DNA of 13,611 nucleotides from Polaromonas sp. (GCA_026786065.1 JAJAYS010000163.1:1-13611); one strand, 5' to 3'. Counted from the first letter of the stretch, positions 1 to 7,566 are shown. The notes: a model not told the origin generated them from the letters alone. Numbers and translations are program-made.

Positions 1-795
1 AAAACGCATCGGGTTCAGTTCATCTACTTGGCGCTGCCGAGGGCCTCGCGTCCGCGAATTCTGAAAATTCTCGATGGCTTCAAACCCACGACCGCATCTA
101 TCTATTTCGTGCCCGACATGTTCATTACCGACCTTATTCAGGGCCGCAGCGACTCGGTTTGCGGCGTCAATGTCATTTCGGTCTGCGACACGCCTTTTCG
201 CGGCTTCAACCAGGCTCTAAAGCGTGGCAGTGACATCGTGCTGTCGTTGTTGATCCTGGCTCTGGTGACACCGGTCATGCTGGTCGTGGCGGCGCTGGTG
301 CGGCTCGACTCACCTGGCCCGATTATTTTCAGGCAGCGCCGCTACGGTCTGGATGGAGAGCAGATTGTGGTGTACAAGTTTCGCTCGATGGCGGTTGTGG
401 AAGACGGCAACGTGATCGAGCAGGCCAAGAAAAACGATTTGCGCGTGACCCGGTTCGGCGCCTTTTTGCGTCGAACCTCACTCGATGAGTTGCCCCAGTT
501 CATCAACGTTTTGCAGGGGCGCATGAGCGTTGTGGGACCGCGGCCGCATGCGGTGGCCCACAACGAGTTGTATCGAACCATGATCAAGGGTTACATGGTG
601 CGCCACAAGGTTCGGCCCGGCGTAACCGGATGGGCCCAGGTCAACGGTCAACGTGGGGAAACCGACACACTGGAAAAGATGCAGGCGCGGATAGACTGCG
701 ATCTTGACTACCTCAGGAACTGGTCTCTGCAACTGGATTTATTCATTATTTACAGAACCGTTCGGCTGGTATTCAAAGACAGCGCCGCACATTAA
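1..795 (+). CDS. Undecaprenyl-phosphate sugar phosphotransferase, C-terminal part (EpsB/WcaJ-like), 5' end outside window
   Basis: The reading frame is open from the first base, so the start lies upstream; the TTG near base 28 is internal. The product is a polyisoprenyl-phosphate hexose-1-phosphate transferase, an inner-membrane enzyme that moves a sugar-1-phosphate from a UDP-sugar to undecaprenyl phosphate, the first step of repeat-unit assembly. Visible are a hydrophobic segment (VLSLLILALVTPVMLVVAAL) followed by DSPGPIIFRQ and YKFRSM, then RRTSLDELPQ, SVVGPRPHA, RPGVTGWAQVNG and a C-terminal DLDYLRNWS block. This is the canonical order of the bacterial sugar transferase domain. The missing N-terminal part would carry the extra membrane helices of WcaJ-type proteins. 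The adjacent epsL-epsE-epsF-epsG genes point to the EpsB position of a betaproteobacterial EPS operon. The sugar specificity (glucose or other) is not readable from this sequence. Confidence 0.93.
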   Translation, partial: KTHRVQFIYLALPRASRPRILKILDGFKPTTASIYFVPDMFITDLIQGRSDSVCGVNVISVCDTPFRGFNQALKRGSDIVLSLLILALVTPVMLVVAALVRLDSPGPIIFRQRRYGLDGEQIVVYKFRSMAVVEDGNVIEQAKKNDLRVTRFGAFLRRTSLDELPQFINVLQGRMSVVGPRPHAVAHNELYRTMIKGYMVRHKVRPGVTGWAQVNGQRGETDTLEKMQARIDCDLDYLRNWSLQLDLFIIYRTVRLVFKDSAAH

Positions 796-849
796 GTGGT
801 TACAAACTTTGTGTGTATAAAAGCCACTGAAAATCATTTCAACGTCAAT

Positions 850-2169
850 ATGAAAAACATTAATTTTCCAATTTTAAAAAACGCCAGGTCCGTGTCATCG
901 AGGAGGGCGCTTTCAATTGCCGGGGGTAAGCCGGTATTGACTCGGTCTGCATTGGCCTGTGGGGCTTTTATGTTGATATCGGGGGGGGCGCTGGCGCAAA
1001 TTCAAAGTCAGCCACAAATCCTGGGGGAGGCTGTGGCCGGGGAGGAGCCCAAAACCTTGCTGATCCAGGCCAGTCAGGCGTTTCAGCGCGACAGCAATAT
1101 TTTCCGGCTGTCGGAGCAGTCCAATACTCAGGCGTTGCTGGGCACCAGCGATCGTTCCGACACCGTGAGCACCACCACCGGCGGCCTGCGCTTCAACAAG
1201 GCCTATAGCCTGCAGCGCTTTGAAGCGGGCTTCAATGTCGAACGCTACGACTACAAGCGGTTTTCCAATCTTAATTTCACTGCCGTCAATTACGCCGCGG
1301 CCTGGCGCTGGGCGGTTACGCCGGCCTTCAGGGGCAATTTGACGACCGACCGCCGCGAGTTTGTCGATAACCTGGCCGACGTGCAGGCTCTGGGCACGGT
1401 AAACCGCCGGACCAACCGATCAACCGCACTGGACGGCGGCTATGACATCGACGGCGTATGGCGCGTGTTGGGCGGGGTGTTCACCCGCAACAGCAAAAAC
1501 AGTGTCCGCACTTTTGAGGGCGACTCGACGCTTCGCGGCGCCGAGGTCGGCGTGCGCTATCAGCTTCCGTATGCGACCGCCGTCGAATACCGCTACCGTA
1601 ATGCCAGCGGCGACTATGAAAACCGGCTCTTTCCGGGCATCGGCGGAACCGACTTCAAGGACCGCGAGCATGAGCTGCGCGGCGAGTGGCGTCCCGGCGG
1701 CCGCACGACCCTGCAGGCAAAGATTGCCTACCTCGACCGTCAGCACGATACCCTTGGGGCGCGCGACTTCTCCGGCGTCACCGGCCAGTTCGATTGGGGT
1801 TATGAGTTCACCGGAAAGACCAGTGCGGTGGCTGGCATCGTGCGCGAGCTGGGCAGCTACCAGACCAACAACGCCAGCTACTACGAGGGAACGCGGCTGT
1901 TCTTCGCGCCGATGTGGAAGGCGACCGACAAGATCACGCTGAAAGCCCGCTACGACTACGGCATGCGTGACTTCAAGGGGCCGCTGCCCGGCTTCGTCGA
2001 TACCGGACGCAGCGACAAGCTCCATTTAGCTTCTGTATCGGCTGAATACCAGGCCTTGAGGGCGCTCAAGCTGATGACCTGGGTGCAGCAGGACCGGCGG
2101 ACCTCAAACGAAGCCTTTCAGGACTACAAAAGCACCGCTGTCGGAATCTCGGCGCTGGTCAGTTTCTGA
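850..2169 (+). CDS. epsL: Outer-membrane beta-barrel EPS biosynthesis protein EpsL
   Basis: A 439-residue protein from ATG 850. The frame is open from a GTG at 796 directly after the previous stop, but 850 gives a plausible signal peptide: a basic N-region, a hydrophobic stretch (SALACGAFMLISGGALA) and an ALA|Q cleavage site near residue 49. No clear Shine-Dalgarno precedes 850, so the start is the least certain point. The mature protein alternates aromatic and charged residues (RFEAGFNVERYDYKRF, VEYRYRN, KARYDYGMRDF) and ends in Phe (ALVSF), as outer-membrane barrels do. Sequence character and position before the Poly_export gene fit the EpsL family of exosortase-B-associated EPS clusters. 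The family is presumed to act in export through the outer membrane; its mechanism is not established. No exosortase gene is present in the window. Confidence 0.85.
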   Translation: MKNINFPILKNARSVSSRRALSIAGGKPVLTRSALACGAFMLISGGALAQIQSQPQILGEAVAGEEPKTLLIQASQAFQRDSNIFRLSEQSNTQALLGTSDRSDTVSTTTGGLRFNKAYSLQRFEAGFNVERYDYKRFSNLNFTAVNYAAAWRWAVTPAFRGNLTTDRREFVDNLADVQALGTVNRRTNRSTALDGGYDIDGVWRVLGGVFTRNSKNSVRTFEGDSTLRGAEVGVRYQLPYATAVEYRYRNASGDYENRLFPGIGGTDFKDREHELRGEWRPGGRTTLQAKIAYLDRQHDTLGARDFSGVTGQFDWGYEFTGKTSAVAGIVRELGSYQTNNASYYEGTRLFFAPMWKATDKITLKARYDYGMRDFKGPLPGFVDTGRSDKLHLASVSAEYQALRALKLMTWVQQDRRTSNEAFQDYKSTAVGISALVSF

Positions 2170-2183
2170 GCTTGACTTTCTCT

Positions 2184-2218
2184 GCCGCCCGCGTGGCATT
2201 CAAAGAAAAGCGGGCGGC
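2184..2218 (+). terminator. Strong GC hairpin between epsL and epsE (attenuator, partial terminator or processing site)
   Basis: The arms GCCGCCCGC (2184-2192) and GCGGGCGGC (2210-2218) are perfect 9-bp complements around a 17-nt loop. The hairpin lies 15 bases after the epsL stop and 37 bases before the epsE ATG. The following GTTTGTG is only weakly T-rich, so complete termination is doubtful. Attenuation of downstream genes or protection of the upstream mRNA 3' end is more plausible. Confidence 0.55.
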
Positions 2219-2255
2219 GTTTGTGCAAATCATGTTTTCTTCAAAAAGGTGTCAC

Positions 2256-3209
2256 ATGAACTTCCTGAGTCGCCCAATTGTTGTGGCGTGGTTTCTTGCG
2301 TTTCCTGTTGTCGTCGTGGCTCAGGGCATCCAGCCCGCCCCCGATAGTCCACAAGCGCAACCCGCCGTTGTCGTTCCGGCCGCTCCAAGGGCCGCAGCGC
2401 CGCCGCCGTCAGTCGCTCCGCCTGCCGCCGCCGCGGCTCCAGCCGCCGCTGCAACCGGAGCTAACGGAGCGGCCGCCGTGACCCAGGACTACCGCTTGGG
2501 CTCGGGCGATTCCATCGCTGTTCAGGTGTATCAAAGCCCCGACCTCTCGGTCGAGGCTCGGGTGTCAGAAGGCGGCGTGATCAGCTACCCCCTGGTCGGC
2601 AGCGTGCAGATCGGCGGGCTGACCATTCCAGAAGCAGAAAGGAAGATTGCCAACGCGCTGCGTACCGGGGGCTTCGTCAAAGCGCCGCAGGTCAGCATTG
2701 CGGTTCGGCAGGTGCGCGGCAACCAGGTGGCCGTGCTCGGCCAGGTGCAGCGGCCGGGCCGCTTCCCGCTCGAAACGTTTAACACGCGGGCCAGCGACAT
2801 GCTGGCGGCGGCAGGGGGCGTCACGCCGACTGGCGACGACGTGCTGATCATCACTGGAACCCGTCAGGGCAAGCCGTTTCGCAAGGTCATGGACATCCCA
2901 TTCCTGCTTTCCAACGCCAAGTCGGACGAGGACATTCTGGTCGCCGGCGGCGACACGCTCTACATCAACAAGGCGCCGATGTTTTACATCTATGGCGAAG
3001 CGCAGCGCGCAGGCAGCTACCGGGTCGAACGCGGGATGACTGTGATGCAGGCGCTTGCCGCTGGCGGCGGGCCGACCGTACGCGGCAGCCAGAACCGGCT
3101 GCGGCTGCACCGCAAGGACGTCAATGGAAATGTCGTCGAGACCACACCGCAGCTCACCGATCTGGTGCGGCCTGAAGACACCATTTACGTTCGCGAAAGC
3201 ATTTTTTAG
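2256..3209 (+). CDS. epsE: Polysaccharide export protein EpsE (Wza-like, Poly_export/SLBB)
   Basis: A 317-residue protein from ATG 2256, chosen because AAAGG lies about 6 bases upstream and a signal peptide follows directly (MNFLSRPIVVAWFLAFPVVV, then AQG). Residues about 27-75 form a Pro/Ala-rich low-complexity linker. The Poly_export domain spans about 77-152 (YRLGSGDSIAVQVY, ISYPLVGSVQIGGLTI). SLBB-type beta-grasp repeats follow from about 156 (VAVLGQVQRPGRFPLE) and about 262 (FYIYGEAQRAGSYRVERGMT). The family forms the periplasmic and outer-membrane conduit for EPS and works with the Wzz-like protein encoded next. No lipobox Cys is visible after the hydrophobic segment, unlike E. coli Wza, so anchoring may differ; EpsL could supply the membrane pore (inference). 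The protein ends without an amphipathic C-terminal extension. Confidence 0.92.
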   Translation: MNFLSRPIVVAWFLAFPVVVVAQGIQPAPDSPQAQPAVVVPAAPRAAAPPPSVAPPAAAAAPAAAATGANGAAAVTQDYRLGSGDSIAVQVYQSPDLSVEARVSEGGVISYPLVGSVQIGGLTIPEAERKIANALRTGGFVKAPQVSIAVRQVRGNQVAVLGQVQRPGRFPLETFNTRASDMLAAAGGVTPTGDDVLIITGTRQGKPFRKVMDIPFLLSNAKSDEDILVAGGDTLYINKAPMFYIYGEAQRAGSYRVERGMTVMQALAAGGGPTVRGSQNRLRLHRKDVNGNVVETTPQLTDLVRPEDTIYVRESIF

Positions 3210-3217
3210 GGCTTACC

Positions 3218-4615
3218 ATGACATTGCACCAGTTCCTCCTCGTCTTGCGCGCGCGCTACAAGATCGCCATCTTCATTCCGCTGGCGGTCATCCTCGCTGC
3301 GCTGGCGGTCACCGTGATGATGCCGAAAACCTATACGGCCCAGACCTCGGTGCTCATCGATGTGCGCTCGCCCGATCCCGTGGCCGGGGCCGCCATATCT
3401 GGCATCGTCGCGCCGACTTACATGGCCACGCAGGTTGACGTCATCAAGGGCGAGCAGGTGTCGCGGCGGGTCATCAAGGCACTCAAACTCGACCAGGATC
3501 CGGCGCTCAAGCAGGACTGGTTAGAGGCGACAGAGGGCCGGGGCACGCTGGAGTCCTGGACGGTTGACGGTCTGCAGAAAAAACTCGAAGTCCGGCCGTC
3601 CCGGGAGAGCAACGTCATCAGCATCACGTTCAAAGGCAAGAGCCCCGAGGCGGCTGCCGACACCGCCAATGCCTTCGCGCAAGCCTACCTCGACACCAAC
3701 TTGTCGCTCAAAACCGAGCCGGCCCGGCTGTATGCCGAATGGTTCGAGGAGCAGACCAAAACGTCCAGGCAAAAGCTGGAGGACGCGCAGAGCCGCTTGT
3801 CCAATTTCCAGCAAAAGGCGGGCATCGTCAGCAGCGACGAGCGCACCGACTACGAGACCGCCAGGCTCGCCGAAATTTCTTCGCAATTGACGGCAGTGCA
3901 AGGCCAGACCACCGACGCCCAGAGCAAGCGCGGCGCTGGCGGCGGCACGGTCGCCGAGATCATGCAGAGCCCGCTCATCAACAGCCTGAAAACCGACATC
4001 GGACGGATGGAGGCCAAACTCGCCGAGTTGAGTGTGAATCTTGGCGTCAACCACCCGGACCGTCAGCGCGCCGAAACCGACCTCGCCGCAGCGCGCGGTC
4101 GGTTGTCTGCCGAAAGCGGCCGCATCACGCAGTCGATCGAAACCGCCTACCGCGTCGGCAAGGACCGCGAGCGCGAATTGCAGGGCTCCGTCGCGGCGCA
4201 GCGCTCCCGCGTGCTCGGCTTGAACAAGCAGCGCGACGAGCTCAATGTGTACCGGCGCGACGTCGAGGCCGCGCAGCGTGCCTATGAGGGTGTCAGCCAG
4301 AGCGCATCGCAAACCCGCCTCCAGAGCTTGACCAACCAGACCAACGTGGTACGGCTCAACACCGCAACGGCGCCGCTGTTGCCTTCTTCGCCCAAGCCGC
4401 TGATCAACCTGCTGATCGCCGCATTTGGCGGAACGCTGCTCGGGGTGGCCTTCGCGCTGATGCTGGAACTGGGCAATCGCCGTGTCCGGTCGGCTGAAGA
4501 CCTGGTGCAGATTCTGGACCTGCCGGTGCTTGCCAGCATCTCCTCGGGCAGCTCGCACCGGGAGCCGCTGCCCGGTCCGCGCCGTCTGGCCATCGGTCAC
4601 GGAAGCGCAGCATGA
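3218..4615 (+). CDS. epsF: Chain-length determinant protein EpsF (Wzz/GumC-like PCP)
   Basis: A 465-residue inner-membrane polysaccharide co-polymerase. ATG 3218 follows the epsE stop by 8 bases, with AGGG as ribosome site overlapping the end of epsE. A first membrane helix covers about residues 15-35 (KIAIFIPLAVILAALAVTVM). A Wzz domain starts with YTAQTSVLIDV, and a long periplasmic coiled-coil region spans about 165-365 (for example TSRQKLEDAQSRLSNFQQKA). A Pro-rich SSPKP motif leads into the second helix at about 395-417, and a cytoplasmic tail begins NRRVRSAEDL. No Walker motifs are present: the kinase is a separate gene, epsG, overlapping by ATGA. The roughly 48-residue cytoplasmic tail is where contact with EpsG would be expected (inference from split CpsC/CpsD-type pairs). 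Role: sets EPS chain length and links polymerisation to export. Confidence 0.92.
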   Translation: MTLHQFLLVLRARYKIAIFIPLAVILAALAVTVMMPKTYTAQTSVLIDVRSPDPVAGAAISGIVAPTYMATQVDVIKGEQVSRRVIKALKLDQDPALKQDWLEATEGRGTLESWTVDGLQKKLEVRPSRESNVISITFKGKSPEAAADTANAFAQAYLDTNLSLKTEPARLYAEWFEEQTKTSRQKLEDAQSRLSNFQQKAGIVSSDERTDYETARLAEISSQLTAVQGQTTDAQSKRGAGGGTVAEIMQSPLINSLKTDIGRMEAKLAELSVNLGVNHPDRQRAETDLAAARGRLSAESGRITQSIETAYRVGKDRERELQGSVAAQRSRVLGLNKQRDELNVYRRDVEAAQRAYEGVSQSASQTRLQSLTNQTNVVRLNTATAPLLPSSPKPLINLLIAAFGGTLLGVAFALMLELGNRRVRSAEDLVQILDLPVLASISSGSSHREPLPGPRRLAIGHGSAA

Positions 4616-5511
4616 GCCGCTCCAATGCTCCGGTGGTGACTACGGTGCCGATGTCGGTGCCGAGCAAGCCGGCCCTTGGCGCCGGTCGGTCTATCGGCGT
4701 GATTCTGGTCGATGCGGGGCGCCTTTCTCCGCCGGACGCCGAGCGCATCATGGACTTCCAGCGGGATCGTGGCACCCGCTTTGGCGACGCCGGTATTGCG
4801 CTGGGCCTGCTGACCGACGACGACGTGCGTTTTGCCCTGTCGGTGCAGTTCGGCTACCCCTACCTGTCTCGCGAAAGCAATTTGAGTCGCGAACTGGTGG
4901 CGGCCTACCAGCCGTCCAGCCTGCAGGTCGAGCAACTGCGCGCGCTGCGCAGCCAGCTGATGCTGCGCTGGTTCGACATCGGCACCGACCGCCGGGGACT
5001 CGCCGTCGTCAGTGCCAGCCCGATGGAGGGCCGCAGCTATCTGGCGGCCAATCTCGCCATCGTGTTTTCACAGCTCGGTGAACGCACTTTGCTGATCGAT
5101 GCCGACATGCGCTCGCCCAGGCAGCTCGTTCTGTTCAATCTCGGCAAAAAGGCGGGCTTGTCGGACATGCTGGCAGGTCGTGCCGGGCCGGAGGCCGTCG
5201 TCAACATCGAATCGCTGCAAGACCTCTCGGTACTGCCTGCCGGCGCGATACCGCCGAATCCGCAGGAGCTGCTCGGCCGGCATGAATTCTCCAAGCTGCT
5301 GCAGTCGCTCGGTGAAGACTTTCGAATCATCATCATCGATACCCCGTCGGCGGGCGAATGCGCCGATGCGCACACCGTCGCGGTGCGAGCCGGGGCCGCG
5401 CTGATGGTGGCGCGCCAGAACAAAAGCTCGGTGCCGCAAATGGCGAAGTTCACGCAGGGGCTGCGGGAGTTCGGCGTGACCTTGGTGGGCTCGGTTTTAA
5501 ACGACGCCTGA
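4612..5511 (+). CDS. epsG: BY-kinase-like P-loop ATPase EpsG with N-terminal MshEN-like region
   Basis: A 299-residue cytoplasmic protein. Its ATG overlaps the epsF stop (ATGA), with GGAAG 6 bases upstream. Residues 27-50 and 56-79 both fit the 24-residue MshEN-type pattern (G at 3, G at 10, L/M at 21, Q at 24), separated by 5 residues. The BY-kinase/MinD-type domain follows from about 105: SQLMLRW, Walker A-like SASPMEGRS (134-142), Walker A' LLIDADMR (160-167) and Walker B IIIIDTPS (239-246). Arg141 occupies the usual Walker A Lys position. No Tyr occurs after residue 143, so the C-terminal Tyr cluster typical of BY-kinases is absent. In the family this protein energises or regulates the Wzz-like partner, here EpsF. 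Catalytic kinase activity is uncertain from the sequence. Confidence 0.9.
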   Translation: MSRSNAPVVTTVPMSVPSKPALGAGRSIGVILVDAGRLSPPDAERIMDFQRDRGTRFGDAGIALGLLTDDDVRFALSVQFGYPYLSRESNLSRELVAAYQPSSLQVEQLRALRSQLMLRWFDIGTDRRGLAVVSASPMEGRSYLAANLAIVFSQLGERTLLIDADMRSPRQLVLFNLGKKAGLSDMLAGRAGPEAVVNIESLQDLSVLPAGAIPPNPQELLGRHEFSKLLQSLGEDFRIIIIDTPSAGECADAHTVAVRAGAALMVARQNKSSVPQMAKFTQGLREFGVTLVGSVLNDA

Positions 5512-5540
5512 TCCCGTCTCCAATTCAATCCGATTTCATT

Positions 5541-5555
5541 GCGGCTCCGAGCCGC
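5541..5555. repeat. Short GC stem-loop after epsG
   Basis: GCGGCT (5541-5546) and AGCCGC (5550-5555) form a 6-bp stem with a 3-base loop, 30 bases after the epsG stop. No T-run follows on either strand, so a role as intrinsic terminator is only possible. Confidence 0.35.
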
Positions 5556-5577
5556 GATCCATGGCCGTAATGTTAAG

Positions 5578-5618
5578 GAAGCCATGGTTCCCCCGGATCG
5601 CAGTCCGGGGCTGGCTTC
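5578..5618. repeat. REP-like long imperfect hairpin between convergent epsG and amiC
   Basis: The outer arms GAAGCCA (5578-5584) and TGGCTTC (5612-5618) are exact complements. The inner arms CCCCGGA (5591-5597) and TCCGGGG (5604-5610) also pair, around a 6-nt loop. The two stems are joined by a 6-nt bulge on one side and 1 nt on the other. The element sits in the 181-base gap between convergent genes, the usual place for a dispersed extragenic palindrome or bidirectional transcription barrier. Neither side has a T-tract, so REP-type function fits better than classical termination. Confidence 0.55.
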
Positions 5619-5692
5619 TCAAGTCCGCGATGACGGCGTTATTGAGATAGAAATGGACTGAGCGCACGATGGTGGGAGGCTTTCGGCGGAGT

Positions 5693-7066
5693 TCAAAGCT
5701 GCCGGTTTCGCGCCAAGGGCGGATTCTTCGCAAAATAGCGGCTGATTCCGCGCATCAGCGCATCGGCCAGCGCAATCTGGTATTCGTCGCTTTTGAGCCG
5801 CCGTTCTTCGTCCGGGTTGCTGATGAAAGCGGTTTCGACCAACACGCTCGGAATGTCGGGCGCCTTCAACACCGCAAACCCGGCCTGCTCTACACGCGGC
5901 TTGTGCAGCTTTCCGACGCTGCCGATCTCGCCAAGCATGGCGCTGCCCAGCTTCAGGCTGTCGTTGATTTGCGCAGTGGTGCTCATGTCTAGCAGCGCTT
6001 GCTGCAGGTGCTGGTCTTTGGCGCGGGTATTAACGCCGCCAACCAGGTCGGCCGAGTTTTCCTTGTCGGCCATCCAGCGCGCCGCGCTGCTGGTGGCGCC
6101 GCGCTCGCTCAGCGCAAACACGCTGGCGCCTTGCGGGCGCGGGGTCAGAAAGGCATCCGCATGCAAGCTGATGAACAGGTCGGCCTGCACCCGTCGGGCC
6201 TTTTGCACCCGCACCTGCAGTGGCACGAAAAAGTCGGCATCGCGGGTCAGGAAGGCCCGCATGTTCGGCTGCTGGTTGATGCGGTCGCGCAGCCGCAGTG
6301 CAATCTGCAGCACCACGTCTTTTTCGCGAGTGCCATTCGGGCCTATGGCCCCGGGGTCTTCACCGCCGTGGCCGGGGTCTAGCGCGATGATCACCAGCCG
6401 GTCGGTCTTGTTGGGGCGCGGGTTGTTTGATTCAGGCGCCGCTGGTGGCTGGGCCGCAGCCGGTAATGGAGGCGGTGCCGCCTGACCCGAGTGGCGCGCC
6501 ATAAGCTCACCCAGTGCATCGGTAGCCGCTGCCGAAGCTGGCGGCGCCAAGCCCTTGTCGGCCAGCCGCTCGGCGATCAGGTCGGCCAGAGGATCATGCG
6601 GCCGTGCCGGGTACAAATCGAGCACCAGGCGATTCTGGTATGCCGCCACCGGCGGCAATGAAAACACCTGCGGCAGCATCGGTTGCTTCAGGTCGATCAC
6701 AAGGCGCACGATGCCGGGAGCGTTCTGGCCGACGCGAATTCCCGAGATGTTCGGGTCATCGGACTTGACCTTGGCCACCAGCTCACGCAGAGCCGGTATC
6801 AGCTCAATGCCCTCGATATCGACCGCCAGGCGCGGCGGTTCTGCGACAAAAAATTGTTTGGCTTTGATCTCCCCGTCGGACTCGATCGTCACACGGGTGT
6901 AGTCGCTCGACGGCCAGATGCGCACCGCGAGAATGCTTGCGCCGTGGGCCAGGTGTTGCCGGCCAAGCAGCAGCACCAGCGTGCCAAGCTGCAGCGCGCG
7001 GCGCCGGGTAGCGGCGAGCTGGTCGCTTGTGAAGTGGAGGTTGGGAATGCGGTTGAAGTGGTTCAT
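5693..7066 (-). CDS. amiC: N-acetylmuramoyl-L-alanine amidase AmiC (AMIN + Amidase_3), probable Tat substrate
   Basis: A 457-residue periplasmic zinc amidase that cleaves the amide bond between MurNAc and L-Ala during septal peptidoglycan splitting. The N-terminus has TRRRALQLG followed by a hydrophobic run and AHGA, matching a twin-arginine signal; E. coli AmiA and AmiC are known Tat substrates. An AMIN domain covers about 45-150 (VRIWPSSDYTRVTIESDG, RLVLDLYP), followed by a Pro/Ala-rich linker at about 175-220. The Amidase_3 domain is about 224-445: IALDPGHGGEDPGA (zinc His233), EKDV (Glu248), SLHADAF (His302) and LVETAFISN (Glu411). All zinc and catalytic positions are present. The start overlaps the tsaE stop by ATGA, so the two are translationally coupled. 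It may equally be labelled AmiB/AmiC; AMIN domain and Tat signal favour AmiC. Confidence 0.94.
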   Translation of the reverse strand: MNHFNRIPNLHFTSDQLAATRRRALQLGTLVLLLGRQHLAHGASILAVRIWPSSDYTRVTIESDGEIKAKQFFVAEPPRLAVDIEGIELIPALRELVAKVKSDDPNISGIRVGQNAPGIVRLVIDLKQPMLPQVFSLPPVAAYQNRLVLDLYPARPHDPLADLIAERLADKGLAPPASAAATDALGELMARHSGQAAPPPLPAAAQPPAAPESNNPRPNKTDRLVIIALDPGHGGEDPGAIGPNGTREKDVVLQIALRLRDRINQQPNMRAFLTRDADFFVPLQVRVQKARRVQADLFISLHADAFLTPRPQGASVFALSERGATSSAARWMADKENSADLVGGVNTRAKDQHLQQALLDMSTTAQINDSLKLGSAMLGEIGSVGKLHKPRVEQAGFAVLKAPDIPSVLVETAFISNPDEERRLKSDEYQIALADALMRGISRYFAKNPPLARNRQL

Positions 7067-7566
7067 ACGCCTGCAAGCAGGCCCGCGCCGGTTGGCGTGT
7101 GGCTTGTCAAGGTAACGTTTCGGGTTTCACCTTCGCCGACCGCTATACCGATAGACAAGTCGGGCTGGGGCAAATGCGCGCCAGCCTTGTCTGGCCATTC
7201 GACCAGCTTTAGCCCACGGCTGGCAAAGGTGTCGCGAAAGCCGGCTTCTTCCCATTCGTTCGGGTCGTTGAAACGGTAGAAGTCGAAATGCCAGATGTCC
7301 ATTGCGCAAGGCCGCTCGGCCGATGGGTCCAGCGAGTAGGGTTCGACGACGGTGTAGCTCGGGCTCTTGACGCGGCCGGTCACGCCGAGCGCGCCCAGCA
7401 AGTGCCGGACAAAACTGGTCTTGCCGGCCCCAAGGTCACCGCGCAACGCAATCAGCGCGCCAGCGATCCCGGGCTGCGCAGCCAGCGACCGTGCGAACCC
7501 GGCGGTCTCGCTTTCGTCATGCCAGACGATGGTTTTTACAATCGGCCTATGGTCAGCAACAGTCAT
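7063..7566 (-). CDS. tsaE: tRNA t6A biosynthesis ATPase TsaE (YjeE)
   Basis: A 167-residue P-loop protein from the ATG at 7566. A longer frame reaches 7728, but the extra 54 residues look like antisense of queG, and the TsaE family starts shortly before the first beta strand. Motifs: LRGDLGAGKTSF (Walker A, residues 41-52), VKSPSYTVVEPY (67-77), HFDFYRF (93-99) and LVEWPDKAG (121-129). With TsaB and TsaD, TsaE completes threonylcarbamoylation of A37 in ANN-decoding tRNAs, cycling ATP to reset the complex. The gene overlaps amiC by 4 bases. The same tsaE-amidase order, with queG divergent, is seen around yjeE/amiB in E. coli. No strong ribosome site is visible; its 5' end overlaps that of queG. 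Confidence 0.94.
   Translation of the reverse strand: MTVADHRPIVKTIVWHDESETAGFARSLAAQPGIAGALIALRGDLGAGKTSFVRHLLGALGVTGRVKSPSYTVVEPYSLDPSAERPCAMDIWHFDFYRFNDPNEWEEAGFRDTFASRGLKLVEWPDKAGAHLPQPDLSIGIAVGEGETRNVTLTSHTPTGAGLLAGV

Noticed and set aside
792..821. TATAAA (816-821) as a promoter for epsL
   Set aside because: No suitable -35 at 16-18 bases; the extended -10 TG is out of place. Transcription from upstream is more likely.
1420..2025. 201-codon frame on the - strand within epsL
   Set aside because: Antisense to epsL with no recognisable motif or ribosome site; high-GC shadow.
3521..4600. Long open frame of 359 codons on the - strand across epsF
   Set aside because: It is antisense to a well-supported Wzz-type gene in GC-rich DNA, and its Arg/Gly/Gln-rich product shows no domain. 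Typical shadow frame.
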